A DNA stretch of 64,000 nt from DATBSK01 sp964501785 (GTDB lineage Bacteria > Actinomycetota > Acidimicrobiia > IMCC26256 > PALSA-555): the NCBI GenBank assembly GCA_964501785.1, contig CAZCUD010000002.1, positions 1-64,000 of the forward strand, read 5' to 3'. Below, in pieces: positions 16,049 to 24,057 of the stretch. Made by a program: the position numbers and the translations under genes. Under the pieces are notes generated by a model. The model did not search any database. It was not told the DNA's origin and saw only the letters and a list, made by a program, of their open reading frames with translations. The number at the start of each line of letters is the position of its first letter. Within the stretch, counting starts at the first letter, position 1.

Positions 16049-17710
16049 CTACTGGAGCACCCACTCGTTCATGGTGAAGAACGGACCCATGACGACGTTG
16101 TCCACGATGTTCCCGCCCAGCCGCTCCCGGTCGTAGATGAACAGGGTCGGCGTCTGGTACAGCGGCAGCGACGCCACGTAGGTCGCCAGCGCCCGCTGCC
16201 CCGACTGGGCGGCGCTCACGCGAGCGGCCTCGTCGAGGGTCGTGTCGACCGCGCTCCACGACTCGTCGATCGCCGGGTCGTCGGTGCGCGTCACGTTCTG
16301 CCCCGCCTGACGGTTCTTCTTCGACGGGATGTTCTCGGAGCAGAAGATCAGGCACAGGCCGGGGTCGGGCGTCCCGACCGAGGCGAAGAGGCCTGCCGCG
16401 TACTGCCCCTTCGGCAGCCGATCCCCGAAGAACACGTCGGCGTCGAGCGGCTTGATGTCGACCTCGAAGCCGGCCTGCTGGAGCTGGCTCTGCCAGAGCT
16501 CCAGCGTGCGCTCGCGCACCTCGTTGCCGGCGGTCGTGTTGACCGTGAACGATGCGGTCTTCCCGTCCTTCTCCCAGTACTGGCCGTTCTTCTCCCAACC
16601 ATCCTCGGTCATGAGCTCGTCCACTCGGGCCGGGTCGGCGGAATACTGCTCGAACGAGGGGTCGTAGAACGCTCGGAACGTCGGGACGATGAAGCTCTGC
16701 AGGACGCGCGCCTCGCGGATCGCCGGCTCGAGGATCGCCTCGACGATCGTCTGGCGATCGGTCGCGTACGCCACCGCCTGCCGGACGGCCTGCGAGTCGA
16801 ACGGGAAGGCGTCGGCGTTGATCCAGAACGCCTCGAACTGGTTGCCGTAGCTCACCGTGTACTCGAGGTTGGGCGTCTCGTCGAGGTCGTCGAGTGCGCC
16901 GTCGATCGGCAACGGATACGCCGCGACGACCTGCCCCGACTTCACCGCCTCGAGCTCGGCCGAGCTCTCGGGGATGAACTGGAAGATGACCTTCGCGATC
17001 GACGGTTGCGTTCCCCAGTACGCGTCGTTCGGCACCAAGGTGATGGTCTTGCCCTTCTTCCAGCCGCTCTTGCCGCCGTCGAGCTGCCAGGGCCCGCCCG
17101 AGAAGTCGTAGCCGTCCTTCATCACCTTGTTGCGGTCCTTGCCCTCGAGCAGGTGGCTCGGGAGGACGAAGTAGAACCCCGCGAACAGGTCCCGCCACGC
17201 CGCGAAGGGCTCGGAGAACGTCGCGACCGCGACCTGCGGATCGGTGGTGTCGATGCTCTCGATCAGGTCGTAGCCGGTGGTGTCGTAGATGTCGTCACCG
17301 TTGACGATCTGGTCCCACGTGTACTCGAAGTCCGCCGACGTCATCGGCGTGCCGTCGCTCCACACCGCTTCGGGCCGGATGCGGTACGTGACCGTCATCG
17401 GCGGCCCCGGGTCGACGGTGGGCATCTCCGCGAGCATCGGCCCGGGCACGTAGGTGCCGTCGACCGCGACGTTCGTCGCCTGCGGCATCGTCAGGTTGCC
17501 GAGCGCCCAGTTCCCCCAGACCAGCGCAGCGCAGCTCGAGATCCAGTCGGCGCAGAACGGCTCTTCCTCGGCCGCGATGCGGATCGTGCCGTCGGCCTGT
17601 GCGCGTGCGCGGTCGGCCCGATCGGCCGCGGCCGGCGCGATCGAGGCCGCAGCGAACACGGTCAACGTGCTCGCCACCAGCAGGAAACGTGCGCGCGAGC
17701 GCGTGCTCAT
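16049..17710 (-). CDS. dppA: peptide ABC transporter substrate-binding protein (DppA/OppA type)
   Basis: This 553-residue extracellular binding protein belongs to SBP family 5. A signal peptide (MSTRSRARFLLVASTLTVFA, cleavage likely near AAA-DRAD) is followed by the two-lobed domain with TYRIRPEAVWSDGTPMTSAD and AVAYATDRQTIVEAIL. There is no lipobox cysteine at the cleavage site, unusual for an actinobacterium, where such proteins are mostly lipoproteins. First gene of the operon. A GAGGGGG ribosome-binding site precedes the ATG, and a TAATCA sequence ~40 nt upstream may be the -10 box. Confidence 0.92.
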   Translation of the reverse strand: MSTRSRARFLLVASTLTVFAAASIAPAAADRADRARAQADGTIRIAAEEEPFCADWISSCAALVWGNWALGNLTMPQATNVAVDGTYVPGPMLAEMPTVDPGPPMTVTYRIRPEAVWSDGTPMTSADFEYTWDQIVNGDDIYDTTGYDLIESIDTTDPQVAVATFSEPFAAWRDLFAGFYFVLPSHLLEGKDRNKVMKDGYDFSGGPWQLDGGKSGWKKGKTITLVPNDAYWGTQPSIAKVIFQFIPESSAELEAVKSGQVVAAYPLPIDGALDDLDETPNLEYTVSYGNQFEAFWINADAFPFDSQAVRQAVAYATDRQTIVEAILEPAIREARVLQSFIVPTFRAFYDPSFEQYSADPARVDELMTEDGWEKNGQYWEKDGKTASFTVNTTAGNEVRERTLELWQSQLQQAGFEVDIKPLDADVFFGDRLPKGQYAAGLFASVGTPDPGLCLIFCSENIPSKKNRQAGQNVTRTDDPAIDESWSAVDTTLDEAARVSAAQSGQRALATYVASLPLYQTPTLFIYDRERLGGNIVDNVVMGPFFTMNEWVLQ

Positions 17711-17783
17711 TGCCGACCCCCTCGCCGTCGTCGGAGCACCCTGATTACCAGAAGGTGCGCCGCATTCGGTGGACCCTCTGGAC

Positions 17784-17802
17784 GCGCGCGCCGGGCGCGC
17801 GC
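17784..17802 (-). terminator. GC hairpin after secG
   Basis: An 8-bp stem GCGCGCGC/GCGCGCGC with a 3-nt loop lies 5 nt past the secG stop codon. It probably ends the gap-pgk-tpiA-secG transcript; there is no T tract. Confidence 0.5.
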
Positions 17803-17807
17803 TCGGG

Positions 17808-18050
17808 TCAGGCCGGCTGGAGGCGCAGCGCCAGGATCACGGTCGAGAAGCCGAAGATGATCCCGGTGATGATCGTCAGGCGGTCGAGGTTCCGTTCGAC
17901 CACCGTCGACCCGGCCATGGAGCCACCCAGCTGCCCGCCGCCGAACATGTCGGACAGACCGCCACCGCGGCCGGAGTGCAGCAGGATCAAGAAGATCATG
18001 ACGAGCGCCGAGGCGACGCAGATCACGATGAGGGCGGCGTCGAGGACCAC
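17808..18050 (-). CDS. secG: preprotein translocase subunit SecG
   Basis: This 80-residue protein matches SecG, the accessory subunit of the SecYEG export channel. It has two membrane spans (ALIVICVASALVMIFLILL and IITGIIFGFSTVILAL) separated by the Gly-rich loop GRGGGLSDMFGGG. It ends the glycolytic operon, as in most actinobacteria, 27 bp after tpiA. Confidence 0.93.
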   Translation of the reverse strand: MVLDAALIVICVASALVMIFLILLHSGRGGGLSDMFGGGQLGGSMAGSTVVERNLDRLTIITGIIFGFSTVILALRLQPA

Positions 18051-18077
18051 GGCCGAGCAGTCTAGGCGCGGCTCGCC

Positions 18078-18854
18078 TCAGCCCCGGTAGCGCACGATGC
18101 GCGCGAAGTCGTCGGGATCGAGCGACGCCCCGCCGACGAGCGCACCGTCGATGTCGGGCATCGCCATGAGCTCGCCGATGTTGCCCGGCTTCACGCTCCC
18201 GCCGTACTGGATGCGCACGCCGTCGGCGGCGTCCCCGTACAGGTCCCGCACGACGCCCCGGATCACTGCGATCGTCGCGTTGGCGTCGTCGGGCGTCGCG
18301 TTGCGGCCGGTGCCGATCGCCCAGATCGGTTCGTAGGCGATCACGCAGCCGGCCGCGGCGTCGCGCTTCACGCCGGCGAACGCCGCTCGGGTCTGGGACG
18401 ACACGCGCTCCTCGGTGCGCCCCGACTCGCGCTCGTCGAGGGTCTCGCCGACGCACAAGATCGGCGTCATCTCGTGCTTCAGCACGGCTTTGACCTTGAG
18501 GTTGACGGTCTCGTCGGTCTCGCCGAACAGCTGCCGGCGCTCCGAGTGTCCGACGATCACGTAGTCGACGTTGAGCTTGGCGAGCATCGGCGGCGCGACC
18601 TCGCCGGTGAAAGCACCCTTGTCCTCCCAGTGGCAGTTCTGGGCACCGAGCAGGATCCCGAGCTTGTCGCTCTCGATGACCGTCTGCAGCGTCCGCAGGT
18701 CGGTGAACGGCGGCGCGACCACGATGTCGCACGCCTCGTAGTCGTCCTTCTCGAGTCGGTACGAGAGCTTCTGCACCACCTGGATCGCCACGAGGTGGTC
18801 GTGGTGCATCTTCCAGTTCGCCGCGATGATCGGCTTGCGGTCGGTGTCGCTCAT
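18078..18854 (-). CDS. tpiA: triosephosphate isomerase
   Basis: This 258-residue glycolytic enzyme interconverts dihydroxyacetone phosphate and glyceraldehyde 3-phosphate. Active-site Lys is in AANWKMH, His in VGHSERR, catalytic Glu in AYEPIWAIGTG, and the phosphate loop IQYGGSVKPGN is present. The start overlaps the pgk stop by ATGA. Confidence 0.97.
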   Translation of the reverse strand: MSDTDRKPIIAANWKMHHDHLVAIQVVQKLSYRLEKDDYEACDIVVAPPFTDLRTLQTVIESDKLGILLGAQNCHWEDKGAFTGEVAPPMLAKLNVDYVIVGHSERRQLFGETDETVNLKVKAVLKHEMTPILCVGETLDERESGRTEERVSSQTRAAFAGVKRDAAAGCVIAYEPIWAIGTGRNATPDDANATIAVIRGVVRDLYGDAADGVRIQYGGSVKPGNIGELMAMPDIDGALVGGASLDPDDFARIVRYRG

Positions 18855-20044
18855 CCGTCGGTCCCTTCTCGTGCGGCGGCCTCACGCAGCGCGGCGAGCC
18901 CGGGGAGGTCGCCCTGCTCGATGAGCTCGAGCGACGCGCCGCCACCAGTGCTCACGTGATCGACACGGTCCGCGAACCCCATCTGACGGATCGCCGCGGC
19001 GCTGTCGCCGCCCCCGACGACCGTGAAGCCCGGGCACGACGCGACCGCTTCGGCGACCTCGCGCGTGCCCTCGGCGAACGGTGCCACCTCGAACACCCCC
19101 ATCGGTCCGTTCCACAGCAGGGTGGCGGCGGACCCGATCTCCTCTGCGAACGACCGAGCCGTCGCCGGCCCCACGTCGAGGCCCTTCCAGCCCGCGGGCA
19201 CCGCATCGGCCGCGACGACGCGGGTCTCGGCGGCCGCATCGATCTCCTGCGCGACGACGACGTCGCTCGGGATCCGGATCCGTCCGCTGTCGAGCAGGCG
19301 GCGACAGGTGTCGACCATGTCGGGCTCCACCAGGGAGTCGCCGACGGCCCCGCCGCGGGCGACCTCGAACGTGAACGCCATCGCGCCGCCGACGAGGATC
19401 GCGTCGCACTTGTCGAGGAGCGCCTCGATCACGCCGAGCTTGTCGCTCACCTTCGCGCCACCGAGGACCGCCAAGAACGGTCGCTCCGGTCGACGGAGCA
19501 GCCGCGACAGCACGTCGACCTCGCGTTCGAGCAGCAGCCCCGCGGCACACGGGAGGACTCCCGGTGGGCCCACGATCGACGCGTGCGCGCGGTGCGACGC
19601 GCCGAAGGCCTCGTTCACGTACCTGTCACCGAGGCTCGACAACGAGGCGACGAAGTCGGGGGCATTCTCGGTCTCCCCCGCCTCGAAGCGCAGGTTCTCG
19701 AGCATCACGACGTCGCCAGGCTCGGCCTCGCCGATGATCGATGCGACCTCCGCACCCACGACCGCCGGTGCGAGTCGCACCCCGGCGCCCAGCAGCTCAC
19801 CCAAGCGCTCGGCGACCGGGGCCATCGAGTACCTCGGATCGGGCACGCCCTTGGGCCGACCGAGGTGCCCGCAGGCGACGACCACTGCACCCCGGCTCCG
19901 CAGGTCCTCGATCGTCGGCAGCGCGGTCGCGATGCGGAGGTCGTCCTCGACGCGCCCGTCGTCGATGGGCACGTTGAAGTCGACGCGCACGAGCACACGA
20001 GCGCCGCGCTCGAACGAGAGCGCGCCGAGAGACGGCAGGTCCAT
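18851..20044 (-). CDS. pgk: phosphoglycerate kinase
   Basis: This 397-residue kinase transfers phosphate between 1,3-bisphosphoglycerate and ADP. N-terminal substrate residues are RVDFNVPID, RSRGAVVVACGHLGRPKG and NEAFGASHRAHAS; the C-terminal nucleotide site has AVLGGAKVSDKL and FTVVGGGDSAAA. Length is normal. It lies 12 bp after gap and overlaps tpiA. Confidence 0.97.
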   Translation of the reverse strand: MDLPSLGALSFERGARVLVRVDFNVPIDDGRVEDDLRIATALPTIEDLRSRGAVVVACGHLGRPKGVPDPRYSMAPVAERLGELLGAGVRLAPAVVGAEVASIIGEAEPGDVVMLENLRFEAGETENAPDFVASLSSLGDRYVNEAFGASHRAHASIVGPPGVLPCAAGLLLEREVDVLSRLLRRPERPFLAVLGGAKVSDKLGVIEALLDKCDAILVGGAMAFTFEVARGGAVGDSLVEPDMVDTCRRLLDSGRIRIPSDVVVAQEIDAAAETRVVAADAVPAGWKGLDVGPATARSFAEEIGSAATLLWNGPMGVFEVAPFAEGTREVAEAVASCPGFTVVGGGDSAAAIRQMGFADRVDHVSTGGGASLELIEQGDLPGLAALREAAAREGTDG

Positions 20045-20056
20045 GGCGGAGTCGGA

Positions 20057-21082
20057 CTAGCCGACGAACGCGACGAGGTCGACCAGGCGGTTCGAGTATC
20101 CCCACTCGTTGTCGTACCAGCCGAGCACCTTGATCATCGATCCGCTCGCCATCGTGTCCGGCGCCGAGAAGATGCACGACGAAGGGTTGTGCACGATGTC
20201 GGCCGACACGAGCTCCTCGTCGCTGTACTCGAGCACACCCTTGTACGACTTGTCGTTGGAGGCCTTCTGGAACGCCGCATTGATGTCGTCGACCGACGCG
20301 TCCTTCGACAGCTCGGCCGTGAGGTCGGTGATGGACCCGGTCGGCGTGGGCACCCGCAGCGACGTCCCGTCGAGGCGACCGTCGAGCTCGGGCAGGACCT
20401 TCCCGATCGCGCGCGCCGCACCCGTGGTGCTCGGGATGATGGACAGCGCAGCAGCGCGCATGCGACGGAGGTCGGGTGTGCCCTTGCGGGTGGGCTTCGA
20501 CAGGTCCTGGAGCGACTGGTCGCTCGTGTACGCGTGGACGGTCGTCATCAGGCCGCGCACGATGCCGAACTCGTCGTGGAGCACCTTCGCCATCGGAGCC
20601 AAGCAGTTCGTGGTGCACGACGCGTTCGAGATGACGGCGTGCTGGTCGGCGTCGTAGACGTCGTCGTTGACGCCCATGCAGATCATGGCGTCGGCGTCGC
20701 CGCTGGGGGCCGAGATGATCACCTTCTTCGCGCCGCCCGCGAGATGGCCGGCCGCCTTCTCGCGAGCCGTGAAGAGGCCGGTCGACTCGATGACCACGTC
20801 GACCCCGTGGTCACCCCACGGGATCTCGGCGGGATCCATGACCTCGAGCTTCACGACGTCCTTGCCGTCGACCGAGAACCCCTGGTCGTTGGCCTTGACC
20901 TCGTTCGCCAGGGTCCCGCCGACGGAGTCGTGCTTCAGCAGGAACGCCATCGTCGAGGCGTCACCCATCGGGTCGTTGACGGCGACCAGCTCCACGCCCG
21001 CCGACGCTCCCCGGGCCAGCAGCGCCCGATGGAACGAGCGCCCGATGCGCCCGAAGCCGTTGATCCCCACTCGTACCGTCAT
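20057..21082 (-). CDS. gap: glyceraldehyde-3-phosphate dehydrogenase, type I
   Basis: This 341-residue NAD-dependent enzyme starts MTVRVGINGFGRIGRSFHRA, contains the catalytic cysteine in SNASCTTNCLAP, and the GTSLRVPTPTGS substrate loop. I chose the ATG at 21082 because the family starts right before the Rossmann motif. In most actinobacteria whiA sits directly upstream; here only 75 bp separate gap from yvcK. Confidence 0.97.
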   Translation of the reverse strand: MTVRVGINGFGRIGRSFHRALLARGASAGVELVAVNDPMGDASTMAFLLKHDSVGGTLANEVKANDQGFSVDGKDVVKLEVMDPAEIPWGDHGVDVVIESTGLFTAREKAAGHLAGGAKKVIISAPSGDADAMICMGVNDDVYDADQHAVISNASCTTNCLAPMAKVLHDEFGIVRGLMTTVHAYTSDQSLQDLSKPTRKGTPDLRRMRAAALSIIPSTTGAARAIGKVLPELDGRLDGTSLRVPTPTGSITDLTAELSKDASVDDINAAFQKASNDKSYKGVLEYSDEELVSADIVHNPSSCIFSAPDTMASGSMIKVLGWYDNEWGYSNRLVDLVAFVG

Positions 21083-21157
21083 CTGACCCACACCCTTCGG
21101 CGATGTCTGGCGGCGCTCCTGTCGCACCGGTCTCGTTCGAGCTTCGATCCTCTCGCA

Positions 21158-22078
21158 TCAAAGTAGACGGGCGAGCACCTCCGCCAACCGCCCGGGATCA
21201 TGGCCCGGGAACGCCTCGCCGGCGACGGCGGCGCGCACCGGGCGCACGCCCAGGGCGGCGACCTCCGCCTCGTCGACGTCGAGGCGCCCGTCGACCGCGG
21301 AGACCAGCACGTCGACCCGCGCGCCGTGGTCGAGCACCGCTCGGAGGTGGTCGACGCCGTCGAGCCCGTCGGTCTCGGGGATCTGGGGGACGAGGTTCCC
21401 GACCTGCACGACACGACCCGGCGACGCACGCACCGCGCGTCGGATGTCGGGCACGAGCACCGCCGGCAGGAGGCTGGTGAAGAGCGAACCCGGAGCGAGC
21501 ACCACCTGGTCGGCGCGCTCGATCGCCTCGACGGCGACCGCGTCGGCGGGCACGCCCTCGGGGCACAGCTCGATGCGCCGGATGCGCCCCGGCGCGTGCA
21601 TCACGGCGACCTGCCCCTCGATCTCGCGCTCGGAGCCGACCCCGTCGGCGCCCGACCCTTCCACGTGGGCCTTGAGCACGACGGGCTCGGTCGTCGCGGG
21701 GCGGACGCGAGCGTGCGAGCCGAGCAGCGCGCCGGCTTCGTCGAGCGCGGCACCGAGATCGCCCAGCGTCTCGGCGAGGCCGACGAGCACCAAGTTGCCG
21801 AGCGCGTGGCCGGCGAGCTCGCCACCGTCGAACCGGTGCGCGAACGCGCGCGCCCAGACGTTGTCGGGGTCGGCGGTCGCGACCAGGCACTTGCGGAGAT
21901 CACCTGGTGGCACGACGTCGAGCTCGCGCCGCAGCCGCCCGCTCGAGCCGCCGTCGTCGGCGACGCTCACCACCGCCGTGAGCGTTCCGGCGTAGCGCTG
22001 CGCCGCTCGGAGCGTCACCGCGAGTCCGTGACCACCGCCGATCGCGACGACGGACGGCCCGACACCGTGGTCACCCAC
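21158..22078 (-). CDS. yvcK: YvcK/CofD-like gluconeogenesis factor
   Basis: This 306-residue protein is of the YvcK family, which binds UDP-sugars and links carbon state to cell-wall synthesis. Recognisable segments are VVAIGGGHGLAVTLRAAQRY, SVADDGGSSGRLRRELDVVPPGDLRKCL, and LAPGSLFTSLLPAVLV. It overlaps rapZ by 8 bp, the classical rapZ-yvcK coupling; the usual third partner whiA is missing. Confidence 0.93.
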   Translation of the reverse strand: MGDHGVGPSVVAIGGGHGLAVTLRAAQRYAGTLTAVVSVADDGGSSGRLRRELDVVPPGDLRKCLVATADPDNVWARAFAHRFDGGELAGHALGNLVLVGLAETLGDLGAALDEAGALLGSHARVRPATTEPVVLKAHVEGSGADGVGSEREIEGQVAVMHAPGRIRRIELCPEGVPADAVAVEAIERADQVVLAPGSLFTSLLPAVLVPDIRRAVRASPGRVVQVGNLVPQIPETDGLDGVDHLRAVLDHGARVDVLVSAVDGRLDVDEAEVAALGVRPVRAAVAGEAFPGHDPGRLAEVLARLL

Positions 22079-22931
22079 GGTCGAGGTCCCGGTGGCTCAC
22101 GCGTGCTCCGAAGCCGAGCTCTTCGAGGATCTTCCCGAGCTCGGTCGCGATCACGACGCTGCGATGCCGGCCGCCCGTGCAGCCCACGCCGATCGACAGG
22201 TAGGCCTTGCCCTCGCGCACGTACGCGGGCAGCAGCAGCCGGAACAGGCTGCGCAGCTCGTCGAGGAACGCCTCGGCCTCGGGCTGGCGCAGCACGTACC
22301 GGCGCACGTTGGCGTCGGTGCCCGGCAGCGGCCGCAGCCGCTCGACCCAGTGCGGGTTCGGGAGGAAGCGGCAGTCGAACAGCACGTCGACGTCGACCGG
22401 CACGCCGTGCTTGTAGCCGAACGAGATCACGTTGGTCTGGAGCTCGCCGGGCTCCGGTGCCGCGCCGCCGAACAGCTCGCGCACGCGCTCACGGAGCTGG
22501 TGCACGTTGAGCTCGGTGGTGTCGATGATGAGATCCGACTCGCCCTTGAGCTCCTCGAGCAGGTCGCGCTCGAGCGCGATGCCGTCGATGATGCTGTCGG
22601 CATCCGAGAGGGGGTGCCGTCGCCGCGACGCCTCGAAGCGCCGGACGAGCACAGGATCCGACGCGTCGAGGAACAGGACGCGCGTGCGCGCGCCCGAGTC
22701 GCGGAGCTCTGTGAGCGCCGTCTCGAGATCGTCCATGAACGCACCCGAGCGAACGTCCACGACCAGCGCGTAGCGCGAGGGTCGACCGCCGCCGGCAGCG
22801 AGCTCGGCGACCTTGGGGATGAGGGCGGGCGGCATGTTGTCGATGACGAAGAAGCCGAGGTCCTCGAGCGCGTCCGCGGCCGACGAGCGGCCTGCGCCGG
22901 ACATCCCGGTGACGATGGTCAGATCGAGCAT
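22071..22931 (-). CDS. rapZ: RapZ family nucleotide-binding protein
   Basis: This 286-residue P-loop protein starts MLDLTIVTGMSGAGRSSAAD; the Walker A lysine is Arg, as commonly seen in actinobacterial members. The C-terminal domain holds SFGYKHGVPVDVDVLFDCRFLPNPHW and IGVGCTGGRHRSVVIA. In enterics RapZ controls glucosamine-6-phosphate synthase mRNA through small RNAs; the role in actinobacteria is unsettled. Confidence 0.95.
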   Translation of the reverse strand: MLDLTIVTGMSGAGRSSAADALEDLGFFVIDNMPPALIPKVAELAAGGGRPSRYALVVDVRSGAFMDDLETALTELRDSGARTRVLFLDASDPVLVRRFEASRRRHPLSDADSIIDGIALERDLLEELKGESDLIIDTTELNVHQLRERVRELFGGAAPEPGELQTNVISFGYKHGVPVDVDVLFDCRFLPNPHWVERLRPLPGTDANVRRYVLRQPEAEAFLDELRSLFRLLLPAYVREGKAYLSIGVGCTGGRHRSVVIATELGKILEELGFGARVSHRDLDRG

Positions 22932-22980
22932 CGATGCGTTGCGCGGCCACGCCGGCGGAAGGTCGCACCGCGTGATCGCG

Positions 22981-23532
22981 TCATGCCACCGTACCCGCCT
23001 CGTTCGCGACGCCGCGCCCGCGACAGATCGCGTGGACGCACCAGAAGATGCCGATCGCGATCAGCACGTCCCCGATGCTGAACACGTTCGCGAGCGGCAT
23101 CCACGAGGGCATCGGGATCACGTCGCCGAGCAGCTCCAGCTTCGGGTCCGCGAGCACCTCCGAGTTGGTGAAGCCCTCCTCGGTCGGCGAACGACCCGCG
23201 GTGCGCAGCGCGTCCTCGCTCGCGGGCATCACGCCACCGTTCGCCGCGATCACCACCAAGTTGGAGAGCCCGCCCAGCGCCACGAGCCACAGCCCCGGCA
23301 GCCGGCGGTTGCACCAGATGAAGGCGAGCACCAGCCCGTAGCTCGCGAAGTGGACCGTGGTGGCGAGCCAATCGGGCATGTCCGGGAACACCGAGATGAT
23401 CACCACCTGCCCGAAGAGTCCGACGAGCGCCAGGGCGGGCAGCCGCAGTCGGACGTCGGCGAGTCGCCCGAGCTTGCCCCCGGTCAGGGGGACGGTGAGC
23501 ACGGCGAGCAGGACGACGACGACGAGGAGCAC
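22981..23532 (-). CDS. DUF5317-family membrane protein
   Basis: This 183-residue membrane protein has about five hydrophobic segments and the conserved-looking block SNLVVIAANGGVMPAS, then SWMPLANVFSIGDVLIAIG, which I recognise as DUF5317. Function unknown. It lies 49 bp upstream of rapZ in the same direction, between the DNA-repair and glycolytic parts of this conserved block. Confidence 0.8.
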   Translation of the reverse strand: MLLVVVVLLAVLTVPLTGGKLGRLADVRLRLPALALVGLFGQVVIISVFPDMPDWLATTVHFASYGLVLAFIWCNRRLPGLWLVALGGLSNLVVIAANGGVMPASEDALRTAGRSPTEEGFTNSEVLADPKLELLGDVIPMPSWMPLANVFSIGDVLIAIGIFWCVHAICRGRGVANEAGTVA

Positions 23533-23620
23533 GACGGGCCTTCGGCGGTCCTACCGGCGGCCTTGAGCCGCTTGCCCCGGGACACGCCGAAGAAAGGGTT
23601 GCGCTCGGCGGGACGGATTC

Positions 23621-23650
23621 CTCAAGATCGAGACGGTGATCTGCCGATAA
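23621..23650 (+). promoter_or_regulatory. FliA/WhiG-like promoter (CTCAAG-16-GCCGATAA)
   Basis: GCCGATAA at 23643-23650 equals the -10 consensus of sigma-28 (FliA) promoters, and CTCAAG at 23621-23626 sits 16 nt before it, close to the -35 form I associate with motile actinobacteria. It would drive the 29-codon gene 49 nt downstream. The assignment is by motif only. Confidence 0.5.
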
Positions 23651-23698
23651 TGACCCGTCGGCCACGTCCGTGGGCGACCACGACCAAGGAGGCAGAGC

Positions 23699-23788
23699 GT
23701 GAAGGCTCGTCTGATTCGACTTGGGATGGCCGTGGCCGCCCTCGTGGCCACCGCTTCGGCGCTCGGTGCCGGCAGGAAGTGGCACTGA
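23699..23788 (+). CDS. 29-residue putative exported peptide
   Basis: GTG to TGA encodes 29 residues: basic MKARLIRLG, a hydrophobic Ala/Val core (MAVAALVATASALGA, residues 10-24), and a short tail GRKWH. It resembles a signal peptide with almost nothing after it, or a one-span peptide. A perfect AAGGAGG lies 7 nt before the GTG, the strongest ribosome-binding site I saw in the window, with a FliA/WhiG-like promoter upstream and a 9-bp hairpin downstream. All parts of an independent gene are therefore present. I do not know the family. It precedes a c-di-GMP enzyme gene. Confidence 0.6.
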   Translation: MKARLIRLGMAVAALVATASALGAGRKWH

Positions 23789-23817
23789 CCCAGCGATCCC
23801 GAACGATCGACGACTGC

Positions 23818-23838
23818 GGCCCCGCCTCCGGCGGGGCC
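23818..23838 (+). terminator. 9-bp GC hairpin after the 29-aa gene
   Basis: GGCCCCGCC, loop TCC, GGCGGGGCC forms a perfect 9-bp stem 29 nt after the stop codon. Without a T run it is a weak intrinsic terminator by standard rules, but GC-only stems are common in actinobacteria. Confidence 0.6.
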
Positions 23839-24057
23839 GTGTCGCGTCCGGGCCCCGGCGGTACGGCATCGCCGAGCCCGTGAACGCAGGCCCGGCCCGG
23901 CGGTGAGGCGGCCCACTGCGTCGAGGCCCCCAGCAGGTAGGCTGACCCCCGTTGCCGCCGAGAGCGCGCCCACGACCACCGGGCGTGACACTCGGGCCGG
24001 GGTGAGGCTCCCGGCCCAGCGCGGAGTCGACGGGGGGCCGGCGCGGGAGGGCTGGGC

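Noticed and set aside
16049..21082. Insertion sequences or prophage genes.
   Set aside because: No transposase, integrase or phage gene was seen here or elsewhere in the window, and gene order is largely the conserved actinobacterial core.
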